64,000 bases of DNA. Origin: Calditrichia bacterium (GTDB taxonomy: Bacteria > Calditrichota > Calditrichia > RBG-13-44-9 > J075). Below the pieces are notes generated by a model, which was given only the letters and a program-made list of their open reading frames with translations, ran no database searches and had not been told where the DNA came from. This document shows positions 27,624 through 35,616 of the stretch, piece by piece. A program made the translations under genes and the position numbers. The stretch is from positions 186,001-250,000 of the forward strand of contig JANQQU010000043.1 in NCBI GenBank assembly GCA_028284905.1, read 5' to 3'. The stretch's first letter is position 1. Every line of letters begins with the position of its first letter.

Positions 27624-28559
27624 TCACTTATATTCTAGCCCCAACTCTTTCCGTAAGGTGGAATCTGCCACATCATTTTGACTCCAATAAGGGGAGTTGA
27701 TTGAATGGGTGCGGATTGCCGTCGTTTTCAAAGGCTTTGCCTCACCAAATCCACTGGAAATCTCCTCGCTCCAGGCAACAATCGTGTATGGAAACTCCGG
27801 CTCATATTTTATCTCCAACGTTCTCTCAATTGATTGATATTCGATCCTGTAAACATTTAGTGGTCGATCAGACAATCTCTCATCGACAATTTCTCCCACG
27901 GTGATCCGCGCATCTTCTGTTTTCATGGGCAGGTGGCGCAGCCGGAGATGGTGAAAGGCGGGGATGATTTTTACATTGCCCTGCGGGAGGCTGCCCGGAT
28001 CTATTCGTAGTTGTGTCCATACTGCATCTTCCAGGAGAACATTCGGCAGATCAAAGTTCATCTCAACTTCTGCCTGAAAGTATGAATGGAGAAAGCCTTT
28101 GTAACGATCCTCCCGCAAATTAGCCTGCATGTAAGTATGGCCGCACCATTCCTGTGAAGATGAAGTAACTTTAAATGTTTCTCCGCTGCCGGCATTTTGA
28201 ACCGGGGTAAACACTGAAGTCATGATTGAGTAAGGATAGATGCCGGTAAAGAATTTTCGGGTAGCATTCAGTTTTAATACTGAAGCGACACTGTTCGAGC
28301 GGGGGCCATACTCATATTTCACCTGCTGATCCGCTAGAAAATCTTCTGTAACGAAGATCATTACTGCCTCGCCGTCATGAATTTCTCCATAGCGCGCCTG
28401 TTTCAAATCATAGCGGGTTAATTCCGCTTTTCCCTGATACCAGTAGTTACCAAATGCTTCATTATCTGTTGGGGATACAACTTTCTCTTTACTACCAACT
28501 ACAGTGCAACTAAATAGCACACCCAAAAAAGAAAAAATAATTAAAAGGAAAAGCTTCAT
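27624..28559 (-). CDS. Lipoprotein of the family often misnamed 'septum formation inhibitor Maf'
   Basis: 311 residues with a lipoprotein signal (LGVLFSC, Cys near residue 18). The mature start, YWYQGKAELTRYDLKQARYGEI, and AVMIFVTEDF near residue 67 match a Bacteroidota/FCB lipoprotein family that databases label Maf without sharing the Maf nucleotide pyrophosphatase fold. Function unknown. Its stop is 1 nt from the end of the convergent cytochrome gene, and its start lies opposite the DksA-type gene. Confidence 0.75.
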   Translation of the reverse strand: MKLFLLIIFSFLGVLFSCTVVGSKEKVVSPTDNEAFGNYWYQGKAELTRYDLKQARYGEIHDGEAVMIFVTEDFLADQQVKYEYGPRSNSVASVLKLNATRKFFTGIYPYSIMTSVFTPVQNAGSGETFKVTSSSQEWCGHTYMQANLREDRYKGFLHSYFQAEVEMNFDLPNVLLEDAVWTQLRIDPGSLPQGNVKIIPAFHHLRLRHLPMKTEDARITVGEIVDERLSDRPLNVYRIEYQSIERTLEIKYEPEFPYTIVAWSEEISSGFGEAKPLKTTAIRTHSINSPYWSQNDVADSTLRKELGLEYK

Positions 28560-28721
28560 TCCAACTCCTGTTTTAATGATCCATATGCGGCATCGAATTC
28601 TGCAAACTCTGTTAGTGTTAATAAATATTTTCAGAAAATATCCTGCAAAACTTTTTTCATTTCAACCGCTTTTATTATTATGTTTAAAGAGACTAAAGTC
28701 ATAGAGAGCATTGGAGTAATG

Positions 28722-29057
28722 ATGACGCCGGAAAACAAAGAACAGTTGCGCCAAAAACTTATAGCGGAAGTAGAAGCAACGAAAAATGATATTGACCGCC
28801 TGGAAGAGTTAACCCAGCCAATTGCGCCGGACAATGCTATCGGGCGTCTGAGCAGGATGGAAGCGTTGAACAGCAAGAGCGTAAACGAAGCGGCATTGGA
28901 AAGCGCCCTGGCCAAATTGCCTCGTCTGGAAAATACCCTCGCAAAAATTGATCATCCCGAATTTGGTTTATGTAAAAAATGCAAATCGCCGATTCCTTTC
29001 GAGCGATTGATGTTTATGCCGGAAAGCAACCTGTGTATGAGCTGCGTGCGCCGTTAG
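28722..29057 (+). CDS. TraR/DksA-family zinc-finger protein
   Basis: 111 residues from the ATG at 28722, which has GGAG 5 nt upstream; in-frame starts at 28719 and 28680 exist. The N-terminal helical hairpin (residues 5-85) is followed by a C4 zinc site formed by CKKC and CMSC. DksA-type proteins enter the RNA polymerase secondary channel and alter transcription, often with ppGpp. The coiled-coil tip carries PIAPDNAIGRLS, close to the family pattern of a DxA-type tip. Divergent from the lipoprotein gene. Confidence 0.88.
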   Translation: MTPENKEQLRQKLIAEVEATKNDIDRLEELTQPIAPDNAIGRLSRMEALNSKSVNEAALESALAKLPRLENTLAKIDHPEFGLCKKCKSPIPFERLMFMPESNLCMSCVRR

Positions 29058-29125
29058 GCCTGTATTAATAAACTATATCCTCTTGTTAAATTTAAAATAG
29101 TCCACTCTGAAATCTGAACTAATGG

Positions 29126-29154
29126 TTGACATTTGCGGGGGAATTTCCTATTGT
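29126..29154 (+). promoter_or_regulatory. Sigma-70-type promoter of the ROK regulator
   Basis: TTGACA (29126-29131), a 17-nt spacer and TATTGT (29149-29154). Transcription would begin near 29161, where the inverted repeat starts. Confidence 0.6.
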
Positions 29155-29161
29155 TGTATTT

Positions 29162-29176
29162 GTTGTTTAAAACAAC
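29162..29176 (+). promoter_or_regulatory. Putative operator for the ROK repressor
   Basis: GTTGTTT-A-AAACAAC, a perfect 7-bp inverted repeat with a 1-nt centre, placed over the expected transcription start. It resembles the XylR operator type (GTTTGTTTAAACAAAC) bound by ROK-family repressors, so autoregulation by the gene just downstream is likely. Confidence 0.6.
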
Positions 29177-29196
29177 TAATTTCCTGAAGGAGCTAA

Positions 29197-30396
29197 ATGA
29201 GAAAGAAACGGCAAAATGTGATCATGGGGAATGCGAAGGTGGTGCGGAGTATTAACCGGGCAGCCATCCTGAATATTATCCGTGAACAGCAGCCAATTTC
29301 CCGAATACAAATCGCCCGCATTACCGGCCTGAATAAAAGTACTGTTACCAGCATTGTGCCGGAACTGGTGGAGGAGAAGCTGGTTTATGAAGCCGTCGAT
29401 CGCGATAAAAATGTAGGTAGAAATCCGATCAGTCTGCGCTTACAATCCGGCACCCATTTTGTTGGCGGTATCAGCATAGAAGCGAACAAGACTTACCTGG
29501 TAGTGGCCGATATCGACGGCAGCATTAAAGCACAAGAAATAGTGAAGACCCGCGCCAGCGACCCTGCAAATTTTCTGGCCGATTGCGCCCGGAGATTGAC
29601 GGAATTACGACTATCTGAAAACATTGCAGCTTTTAAAAGCCTTGGTATCTGTTTGCCGGGTGTTGTCGATCCACAAAATGGAACGGTCTTTTTTTCGCCG
29701 CAGCTCGGCTGGGAAAATCTCAATCTTGTTTCAGAAATGCAATCTTTGATGCCAGAACAGGAAGCAATCGTGATTGACAATGATGCCAACGCTTCTGCCC
29801 TGGCGGAGTTATGGTTTGCCAAACATGATAAACCGTTGCAGGATTTTGTCTTTTTACAGGTGGAAAACGGCATTGGGGCCGGTATTGTGCTGGAGAAGGA
29901 ACTGGTGTGCGGCGGGAATTTTGCTTCGGGAGAATTTGGCCACTTAACCATTTATGAAGGCGGGGAATTGTGTGCCTGTGGTAATTATGGCTGCTGGGAA
30001 GCATACGCATCTGTTGGGGCAACGCTAAAGCGCTATCAACTCCGTTCTGTTTCCCGGGAGGCGCCCGACGGTCTGCAAAGTATTGTTGCGGAAGCGCGCC
30101 AGGGAGATGAAATTGCCCGCGAAGTGTTGCTGCAAACTGGGCAATATCTTGGCCTGGGAATCGCAAATATTATCAAAGCTGTTGATCCGCATGTGATTGT
30201 TTTAAGCGGCGGCATTGTAGAAGCGTTCGACCTGATTTATCCGGAAATGATGACGACGGTCAATCGTCGTGCTTTTTGGGGAAGAAAGCGGGAAATTCAA
30301 ATTCTGCCGACAGCATTAGCGGTCGAGCCCCGGGTGCTTGGCGCGGCAACACTGGCAATACAGGAATTATTCAATGACTTTCGAATCACTCGCTAA
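29197..30396 (+). CDS. ROK-family transcriptional repressor (NagC/XylR type)
   Basis: 399 residues. An N-terminal winged helix-turn-helix (residues 17-75, ISRIQIARITGLNKSTVTSIV) is followed by the ROK sugar-kinase-like domain: DNDANASALAE near residue 190, and the zinc motif ELCACGNYGCWEAYAS near 252-267. ROK repressors bind a sugar and leave DNA. AAGGAG precedes the ATG. The phosphoesterase gene follows 19 nt downstream and is probably cotranscribed. The effector is unknown; the window has sugar oxidoreductase genes but none adjacent. Confidence 0.92.
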   Translation: MRKKRQNVIMGNAKVVRSINRAAILNIIREQQPISRIQIARITGLNKSTVTSIVPELVEEKLVYEAVDRDKNVGRNPISLRLQSGTHFVGGISIEANKTYLVVADIDGSIKAQEIVKTRASDPANFLADCARRLTELRLSENIAAFKSLGICLPGVVDPQNGTVFFSPQLGWENLNLVSEMQSLMPEQEAIVIDNDANASALAELWFAKHDKPLQDFVFLQVENGIGAGIVLEKELVCGGNFASGEFGHLTIYEGGELCACGNYGCWEAYASVGATLKRYQLRSVSREAPDGLQSIVAEARQGDEIAREVLLQTGQYLGLGIANIIKAVDPHVIVLSGGIVEAFDLIYPEMMTTVNRRAFWGRKREIQILPTALAVEPRVLGAATLAIQELFNDFRITR

Positions 30397-30415
30397 AATT
30401 TAAGGCAGAATAGAG

Positions 30416-31201
30416 ATGCGCTTTGGAATCGTAACTGATACACATTATGCGAACATCGATCCGGTAGAAGACCGCTATTTTCGTGATTCTCTGGAAAAAA
30501 TGGCGGTTTGTATCGAGACAATGAATCGGGAAAAAGTAGATTTTCTGATAATGCTCGGTGATATTAAAGATCAGGATCCTGATCCGGTAGAAACCAACAC
30601 ATTGTTATATCTGGCTGAGATAGAATCCGCCTTTCGAAAATTTGAAGGGCCTTGCTACCATGTGCTTGGTAATCACGACATGGACAGCATTTCCCGCGAG
30701 CAATATTTTACCCTGGTAGAGAATAGTGGCATTGCAGCCGGAAAAGGACATTACAGCTTTCAACATAACGATGTCACATTTTTGGTGCTGGATGCCTGCT
30801 ATCGTCCGGATGGCGTGCCTTACAATAATGGTGATTTTGACTGGATGGAATCCTTTATTCCAAAAGAACAATTGGAGTGGTTAGAAGCGGCGCTGCAAAA
30901 CAACTCGCGGGAAACAGTTGTATTTACACACCAATTGTTGGACATGCCCGGGAAATATGGCATCAGCAACGCTGACGCTGTGAATGAAATTCTTGTTAAT
31001 ACCGGGAATGTTCGGACTGTTTTCCAGGGACATTATCATAAAGCACGGCAGGAAAAATTAAACGGGATAAACTACTATACATTAGCAGCAATGGTGGTTG
31101 GGCAGGGCAAAGAAAATGCCACTTACGCGATTGTAGAGTTGCTGGAAAATGGCGCTGTTAAAGTGAACGGATATGGTGCTGCGGAAGATGCTGCCTTTTA
31201 G
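30416..31201 (+). CDS. Calcineurin-like metallophosphoesterase
   Basis: 261 residues. All five phosphoesterase motifs are seen: DTH near residue 8-10, GDIKD near 48, GNHD near 84-87, FTHQ near 171 and GHYH near 208. No signal peptide, so it should be cytosolic and could cleave a phosphodiester or sugar phosphate. Downstream of the ROK repressor by 19 nt. Its last 4 nt overlap the end of the convergent YqeB-like gene. Confidence 0.9.
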   Translation: MRFGIVTDTHYANIDPVEDRYFRDSLEKMAVCIETMNREKVDFLIMLGDIKDQDPDPVETNTLLYLAEIESAFRKFEGPCYHVLGNHDMDSISREQYFTLVENSGIAAGKGHYSFQHNDVTFLVLDACYRPDGVPYNNGDFDWMESFIPKEQLEWLEAALQNNSRETVVFTHQLLDMPGKYGISNADAVNEILVNTGNVRTVFQGHYHKARQEKLNGINYYTLAAMVVGQGKENATYAIVELLENGAVKVNGYGAAEDAAF

Positions 31202-32064
31202 TCTGTTTGATTTTCCTTGCTTTTTTCTCCTGGTTGCCCATAACGCATAATCGCTTGCAGCGTTGCATTCGCGATTGCGTTTTCCCGATATCCCACTTTC
31301 CGATATGCATCATCTCCGCTACCCTGAAAAATCATGGCGACAGAGCTCCGTGCTGCTAAAAAACGCCCGCTTCTGGCGATTCCCCAAATTTGACCATCGA
31401 AAGGGGAGCGAATCTCAATATTATCAATTTTTCCCAGCGATTCATTCTGGCTAACCATTTCACCGTTCGATTTAGTGGATACCCACAATCCCTCCAATGG
31501 GGTATGGCAATAAGCAAAGGGATCATTGAAAAAATGGGCATCATTGGATGGTGGCTCAGCGGTATTGTCCGGGGAAACAATTTCTCCCAGCTGCCAGGAG
31601 TTTGCCGATGAGATTGCTAAATGACAATCTTTGCCGGGCGTATGAAGGGTTTGCAGGCCAATGACCAATGGTGCCATTGAAATAAGCGAAAGTGCTTCCA
31701 GTGGCTCGGTGATAGTGTTAACAATAACGGTCGGTTGCAGCGCTTCCAGCAACCAATCAAGATCCAGTTGATGTATCAGGGGAAGTCTGCGATCCTGCAA
31801 TATAAACTGAATGGATTCCTTTAGTTTTTCTTCAATGGAGAGAGTAGGGGACTCGGCTAATTGTTCATCGCTTAACAGGCTGGCGGTAACCGAATTAATC
31901 GTTTTACTGCCCTGGTAGATTGCATCCCCGAAAGACAGGTGATGTCGGAGGAGATTCTCTTTTTCATCCGCAGATATGACTACCGGGAATCCGGACTGAA
32001 AAAGGGTTGATGCAATAGTGCTGGCAATTTCATTGCCGCCGATGACACAGATCAGTTGCTTCAT
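31198..32064 (-). CDS. YqeB / EF2563-like protein
   Basis: 288 residues. The order of motifs follows the EF2563/YqeB family linked to selenium-dependent molybdenum hydroxylase maturation. VIGGNEIASTIASTLFQSGF corresponds to the family's GAGDIATG start, LLRHHLSFGDAIYQG to RR.VSF.EAVY.G, LVIGLQTLHTPGKDCHLAI to IGLGPGFTAG.DVH, and VGYRENAIANATLQAIM to the C-terminal ISDKALAI..GVLEA. Several family-invariant Gly, Asp and Arg are altered, so it may be a divergent or repurposed member. Last gene of a four-gene operon (33412 to 31198), 34 nt after the YqeC-like gene. No molybdenum hydroxylase gene is in the window. Confidence 0.6.
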   Translation of the reverse strand: MKQLICVIGGNEIASTIASTLFQSGFPVVISADEKENLLRHHLSFGDAIYQGSKTINSVTASLLSDEQLAESPTLSIEEKLKESIQFILQDRRLPLIHQLDLDWLLEALQPTVIVNTITEPLEALSLISMAPLVIGLQTLHTPGKDCHLAISSANSWQLGEIVSPDNTAEPPSNDAHFFNDPFAYCHTPLEGLWVSTKSNGEMVSQNESLGKIDNIEIRSPFDGQIWGIARSGRFLAARSSVAMIFQGSGDDAYRKVGYRENAIANATLQAIMRYGQPGEKSKENQTD

Positions 32065-32098
32065 GGTAAAGAACCTTTGTAATAAATCTCTAATATGA

Positions 32099-32767
32099 CT
32101 ATTGCAGAGTTTGCGGTAAAAATAACGGCCTGATAATATTTTGACTCAAATTACCAAGTGCAATATGCCGGATGCCCTTTTGGTGCAATTCCCGGGAAAA
32201 AGATATTGCCAAATTTTCGCGGGCAGTCACATCGATGCCATTAAAAAACAATAACGCCGGCCAGTCTTGAAAGAATAGGTGCCTGGTCGCAGACTGAAAA
32301 TCCTCCGAAAGCTGGTTTTGCGCTTTCCAATCGTCAATATCCACACAATAGACCAGCTGATCCCAAAATCCACGCTGCGCCCAGGAGGGTAAAACAGCCT
32401 GGCTTTTCGGGAAGGCGTTTAAATCGATTAAAAGATAATCTGCCGGCAATGCCTGACTGATAAACTCCAGCGACTGCCAGTTAAATCCTTCAACGATATT
32501 ATTGCGCAACTGCTTACCGGCAATTAGTATCCGCTGACAGGCAAACTCTTTGGATATTTGATTTACCAGAATTGGCAATTGCTTGCCAAGTACAACACTC
32601 CCTTTAACCGGCAGCTTTTGATCCTCATCGGAAATCAGCAAGACCCGCTTTCCTTTGCGGGCCAATTCTCCGGTAATACGGCGGACTAAAATATGCCGCC
32701 GGGCAGTGCCGCAAAAAGCTATGATTCGAAATTCGGGGTTTAGCAAAATACGGCTTGTAACTACCAT
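32099..32767 (-). CDS. YqeC-like accessory protein with degenerate P-loop
   Basis: 222 residues. The layout resembles YqeC, the partner of YqeB: an initial strand and loop (RIIAFCGTARRHI) where YqeC has the GAGGKTT P-loop, then ELARKGKRVLLIS for RGK.VLVTTTT, and ADYLLIDLNAFPKS where YqeC has ADG..L.EADG. The Walker-type Lys-Thr and the EADG motif are absent, so nucleotide binding is doubtful. It starts 7 nt after the PIN gene stop and is followed by the YqeB-like gene. Family assignment rests on motif order and neighbour, not on a database match. Confidence 0.5.
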   Translation of the reverse strand: MVVTSRILLNPEFRIIAFCGTARRHILVRRITGELARKGKRVLLISDEDQKLPVKGSVVLGKQLPILVNQISKEFACQRILIAGKQLRNNIVEGFNWQSLEFISQALPADYLLIDLNAFPKSQAVLPSWAQRGFWDQLVYCVDIDDWKAQNQLSEDFQSATRHLFFQDWPALLFFNGIDVTARENLAISFSRELHQKGIRHIALGNLSQNIIRPLFLPQTLQ

Positions 32768-32774
32768 GTTACTC

Positions 32775-33200
32775 TCATTCTTCTCGTTCGGGGATAACCC
32801 GCAAACCCAGCGAGCGATAATCTGCCCGTGTCGTGAGGATAGTATTGATCCTCCGGCGCTGCATCAACACATAACTGGCAAAATCATACACATCCAGGTC
32901 CAGATCCATATGTTGGCGCATCAGGCGAATTGCTTCTTTTTGGGTTCTGCGGCCAATCCAAAGAATACTTAAATACGTCCCTGTATAGGCCTCTTCGATT
33001 GTTGTGCTAAATTTGTTCGCAATTGGCACACCTACCACCCTTCGGATGTCGCTCAAGGCGATACCAACCGCAATGTTGTGCGTAAAAATTTTGTCGTTAT
33101 TATTTAACGAACTATTAAATTGCTCCACTATCTGTTCATGAAATGGCGCTGCCGGATTCATCAGTTGAACCCAGCCACTGGCATCGATAAATAACTTCAT
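32775..33200 (-). CDS. PIN-domain protein, VapC-like, active site incomplete
   Basis: 141 residues with PIN layout: MKLFIDASGW (first catalytic Asp, residue 6), THNIAVGIALSDIRR, LDVYDFASYVL (second Asp) and ILTTRADYRSLG. In active VapC-type RNases the second block holds a Glu (normally AE) and the last block a T-x-D; here the Glu is absent (VGIAL) and the T-x-D position is Arg. Two of the four acidic residues are thus missing, so RNase activity is questionable. The start overlaps the last base of the AbrB-like gene, as in toxin-antitoxin pairs, and the YqeC-like gene begins 7 nt after its stop. Confidence 0.75.
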   Translation of the reverse strand: MKLFIDASGWVQLMNPAAPFHEQIVEQFNSSLNNNDKIFTHNIAVGIALSDIRRVVGVPIANKFSTTIEEAYTGTYLSILWIGRRTQKEAIRLMRQHMDLDLDVYDFASYVLMQRRRINTILTTRADYRSLGLRVIPEREE

Positions 33201-33412
33201 TATCCCTCAGGTGTCTCGTTGGTGGTGGAATTATCCAGTAAGCGAAATAATGGGTTTTCGGATAGCATTAACTCCAGGCGATTGGATTTGATCTTTTTGA
33301 TGGAAATCTCAATACGATCGCCGTTCTGTATCCGAAGTTTCTCAAATACTTCCCGGGGGATTTTAATTTCTTTGCCGCTTTTTACTTCTGCAATAAAGGT
33401 CGCATATTTCAT
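33200..33412 (-). CDS. SpoVT/AbrB-family antitoxin-like DNA-binding protein
   Basis: 70 residues, swapped-hairpin AbrB fold: VKSGKEIKIPREVFEKLRIQ then GDRIEISI. In VapB/MazE antitoxins such a domain binds DNA and the tail neutralises the toxin; here the tail after residue 45 (LFRLLDNSTTNETPEG) is the likely partner-binding part. It is the first gene of the operon and is 1 nt overlapped by the PIN gene. Its ribosome-binding site (GAGGA) lies inside an inverted repeat. Confidence 0.82.
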   Translation of the reverse strand: MKYATFIAEVKSGKEIKIPREVFEKLRIQNGDRIEISIKKIKSNRLELMLSENPLFRLLDNSTTNETPEG

Positions 33413-33416
33413 TTAA

Positions 33417-33437
33417 TTTCCTCAGAGTTTGAGGAAA
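33417..33437 (-). promoter_or_regulatory. Inverted repeat over the ribosome-binding site of the AbrB-like gene
   Basis: Perfect 8-bp inverted repeat (TTTCCTCA / TGAGGAAA) with a 5-nt loop, ending 4 nt before the ATG at 33412. The minus-strand arm contains the ribosome-binding site GAGGA. It can act as an operator for the AbrB-like protein or as an RNA hairpin hiding the ribosome-binding site. The 33438-33781 region beyond it is AT-rich and I see no gene in it. Confidence 0.6.
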
Positions 33438-33781
33438 AATTAGCAATCTTTTTGAAAAGTTACAAGGTCTTTCTCCTGCAGCACAACGAACGAAATCAAT
33501 ACTGTTTTATCGATTTTACGATTATTCGAAATATCTTTTGTAAGATCTGAATTCAAAATAAGCGGTGAGATTAGCTGACGATTGATAGAAGTATAAAAAC
33601 TTAAATTAATTTTGTGAATAAATACTCGCCTTACTAAATTGAAAAACCGTTTTTTGTAAAAGTTCAAAAAATGGAATTGTTCTGATAACTAGATTTTAGC
33701 CGATGACTGCGATTGCATTGCCGTTCTGTCGTTCCTGTTAATTACGACCTTGATGCCTGCGCGCTTGATCGGGAGGTGACT

Positions 33782-34630
33782 ATGAAAAAAAGACAAATTA
33801 ATGTAGCTGTTCTGGACTTGTATGATAATGAACCTAACCAGGGAATGCGTTGTATTAAAGAAATTATAGAGAGCTGGGATGGGAAAATTGATGATCTGCC
33901 AGTGAGTTACAATATCTATGATGTGCGCTATAAGACGGAAGTGCCCAACCTGAAATATGATATCTATATTTCTTCCGGGGGCCCGGGAAGCCCCTATGAT
34001 GGGGAAGGATCAAAATGGGAAAAAGAATACTTCCGTTTATTAGACCGGATCTGGAATCACAACCAGCAAAATAACGAACAACGCAAGTTCCTTTTCTTTA
34101 TCTGCCATTCATTTCAGATGATGGCTCGTTTCTTCGATTTGGCTACTGTTCAGAAGCGCAATAAACAATCTTTCGGGATTATTCCGGTTACGAGAACAAA
34201 AGAAGCGCGGGCAGATCAACTGCTTGGAGAGTTGCCGGATACCTATTACGCCGCGGATTTTCGTCAGTTTGAGGTCGTTGCGCCAAAAGAAAACGTTTTC
34301 CGGGAACTGGATGCAAAACTATTATCCCGTGAAAAATTTCGGGTCGATCCCACAATGGAAAGAGCACTGATGGCAGTGCGCCTCTCCGATGAAATTTTCG
34401 GCACGCAATACCATCCGGAAGCGGATCCGATCAGCATGCTTTATCATTTTCAACAGCCGGAAAGAAAGACCCAGGTGGTCGCTGAATATGGTGAAGATCA
34501 ATATTACAATATGATCGAACACCTCGAAGACCCCACAAATATTCTGCTGACCAGAAGTAAAATACTTCCGGTTTTTCTTAAAACGGCAATTGAGCAAATC
34601 GCTAAAAATTCTGATGACAATATCCACTGA
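33782..34630 (+). CDS. Class I glutamine amidotransferase-like protein
   Basis: 282 residues from the ATG at 33782, preceded by a perfect GGAGGTGA; an in-frame start at 33713 is possible but weaker. The GATase1 fold shows SGGPGSP near residue 63, the nucleophile Cys in CHSFQMM near 109, and QYHPEAD near 206 with the catalytic His and Glu. No synthase domain is attached, so it may work with a separate partner or be a glutamine hydrolase of unknown pathway. The YceH-like gene follows 198 nt downstream. Confidence 0.85.
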   Translation: MKKRQINVAVLDLYDNEPNQGMRCIKEIIESWDGKIDDLPVSYNIYDVRYKTEVPNLKYDIYISSGGPGSPYDGEGSKWEKEYFRLLDRIWNHNQQNNEQRKFLFFICHSFQMMARFFDLATVQKRNKQSFGIIPVTRTKEARADQLLGELPDTYYAADFRQFEVVAPKENVFRELDAKLLSREKFRVDPTMERALMAVRLSDEIFGTQYHPEADPISMLYHFQQPERKTQVVAEYGEDQYYNMIEHLEDPTNILLTRSKILPVFLKTAIEQIAKNSDDNIH

Positions 34631-34636
34631 TCTTAA

Positions 34637-34672
34637 CGTCAGCCTTTGGATAATGATCAACGAAGGCTGACG
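34637..34672 (+). terminator. Stem-loop after the amidotransferase gene, possible terminator
   Basis: 10-bp stem (CGTCAGCCTT / AAGGCTGACG) with a 16-nt loop, 6 nt after the stop codon. There is no T run, so it may act as an RNA-stabilising hairpin. Confidence 0.4.
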
Positions 34673-34828
34673 AATTCTCTCGTAGATTACCTCTCTTTTT
34701 CTTTGCATCTTAATCGTTCATTACATAACATTGTTAGATGAAAATTGACTGATATTGATGAGTCGGTGCTTCATGCTAATTTTCAGGGTTAAGTACCGGC
34801 AAGGAGTGCAACGGAAGGATGCCCGCTG

Positions 34829-35503
34829 ATGGAAGATTTTATTCGTGAAGAGGAAATGCGCGTTCTCGGGGTATTGATTGAAAAGCAAATGACCACCCCT
34901 GAATACTATCCAATGACTGTAAACAGCATTAAAACCGCCTGTAATCAAAAAACCAACAGATATCCGATTGTCGACTATGAAAGTGATTTTGTCGAGGATA
35001 TTATCAGCGGTTTGCGCCGCCGGAAGATGCTTGTTGTCGTTAGTGGTCCGGGCATGCGTTCGAAAAAGTATGAGCACAACTTCAAGTCATTACTGTTCCT
35101 TAGTCAAAAAGAGATGGCTGTGCTCGCAGTGCTGATGCTGCGAGGCCCCCAAACGGTCGGGGAACTTCGTGGCCGCACGGAGCGGATGGTGAAATTTGAC
35201 GGTCTGGATGAGGTGGAAGAAACCCTGAAAGATATGATAGTTGAGAGTCGCCAGCCATTTTCATTGGTTCAAAAACTACCAATGATGCCGGGGCAAAAAG
35301 AGCATCGTTTCGTTCAAACTTTAACCGGTGCACCCAACATCGAAAAATTGACGGCAGAACTCGTTTATGACACACCAACCTCCAGTAGCCGTCCCAGCCA
35401 AAGTGCGCGAATTGATGAGCTTACCGAAAAAGTAGATACACTTAGCCAGGAACTGGCAGAATTAAAAGCTGCGTTTGATAAATTCCGCCAGGAATTCGAA
35501 TAA
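34829..35503 (+). CDS. YceH-family protein (DUF480)
   Basis: 224 residues. The N-terminal block LGVLIEKQMTTPEYYPMTVN and ACNQKTNRYPIVDYES match the DUF480/YceH signature, two tandem winged-helix domains. The C-terminal 35 residues are a coiled coil (LTEKVDTLSQELAELKAAF). Molecular function of YceH is not established. It is followed 113 nt later by the M48 peptidase gene on the same strand. Confidence 0.88.
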   Translation: MEDFIREEEMRVLGVLIEKQMTTPEYYPMTVNSIKTACNQKTNRYPIVDYESDFVEDIISGLRRRKMLVVVSGPGMRSKKYEHNFKSLLFLSQKEMAVLAVLMLRGPQTVGELRGRTERMVKFDGLDEVEETLKDMIVESRQPFSLVQKLPMMPGQKEHRFVQTLTGAPNIEKLTAELVYDTPTSSSRPSQSARIDELTEKVDTLSQELAELKAAFDKFRQEFE

Positions 35504-35616
35504 AGATTACCAATTATGCATCTTTTCTCTTGCATTAATGCCGGAGAGATGATATGAATGTTCTGAGGGGAAGCGGACAATTAACAACGAACCGTAACAA
35601 AACACAGGATTAAGTT

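Noticed and set aside
27624-28559. Reading the lipoprotein as a Maf nucleotide pyrophosphatase
   Set aside because: No Maf motifs are present; it is a secreted lipoprotein and the Maf label for this family seems to be a database error.
33440-33667. 75-codon minus-strand ORF in the AT-rich gap before the AbrB-like gene
   Set aside because: No ribosome-binding site seen, composition follows AT-rich DNA, and it occupies the likely promoter region.
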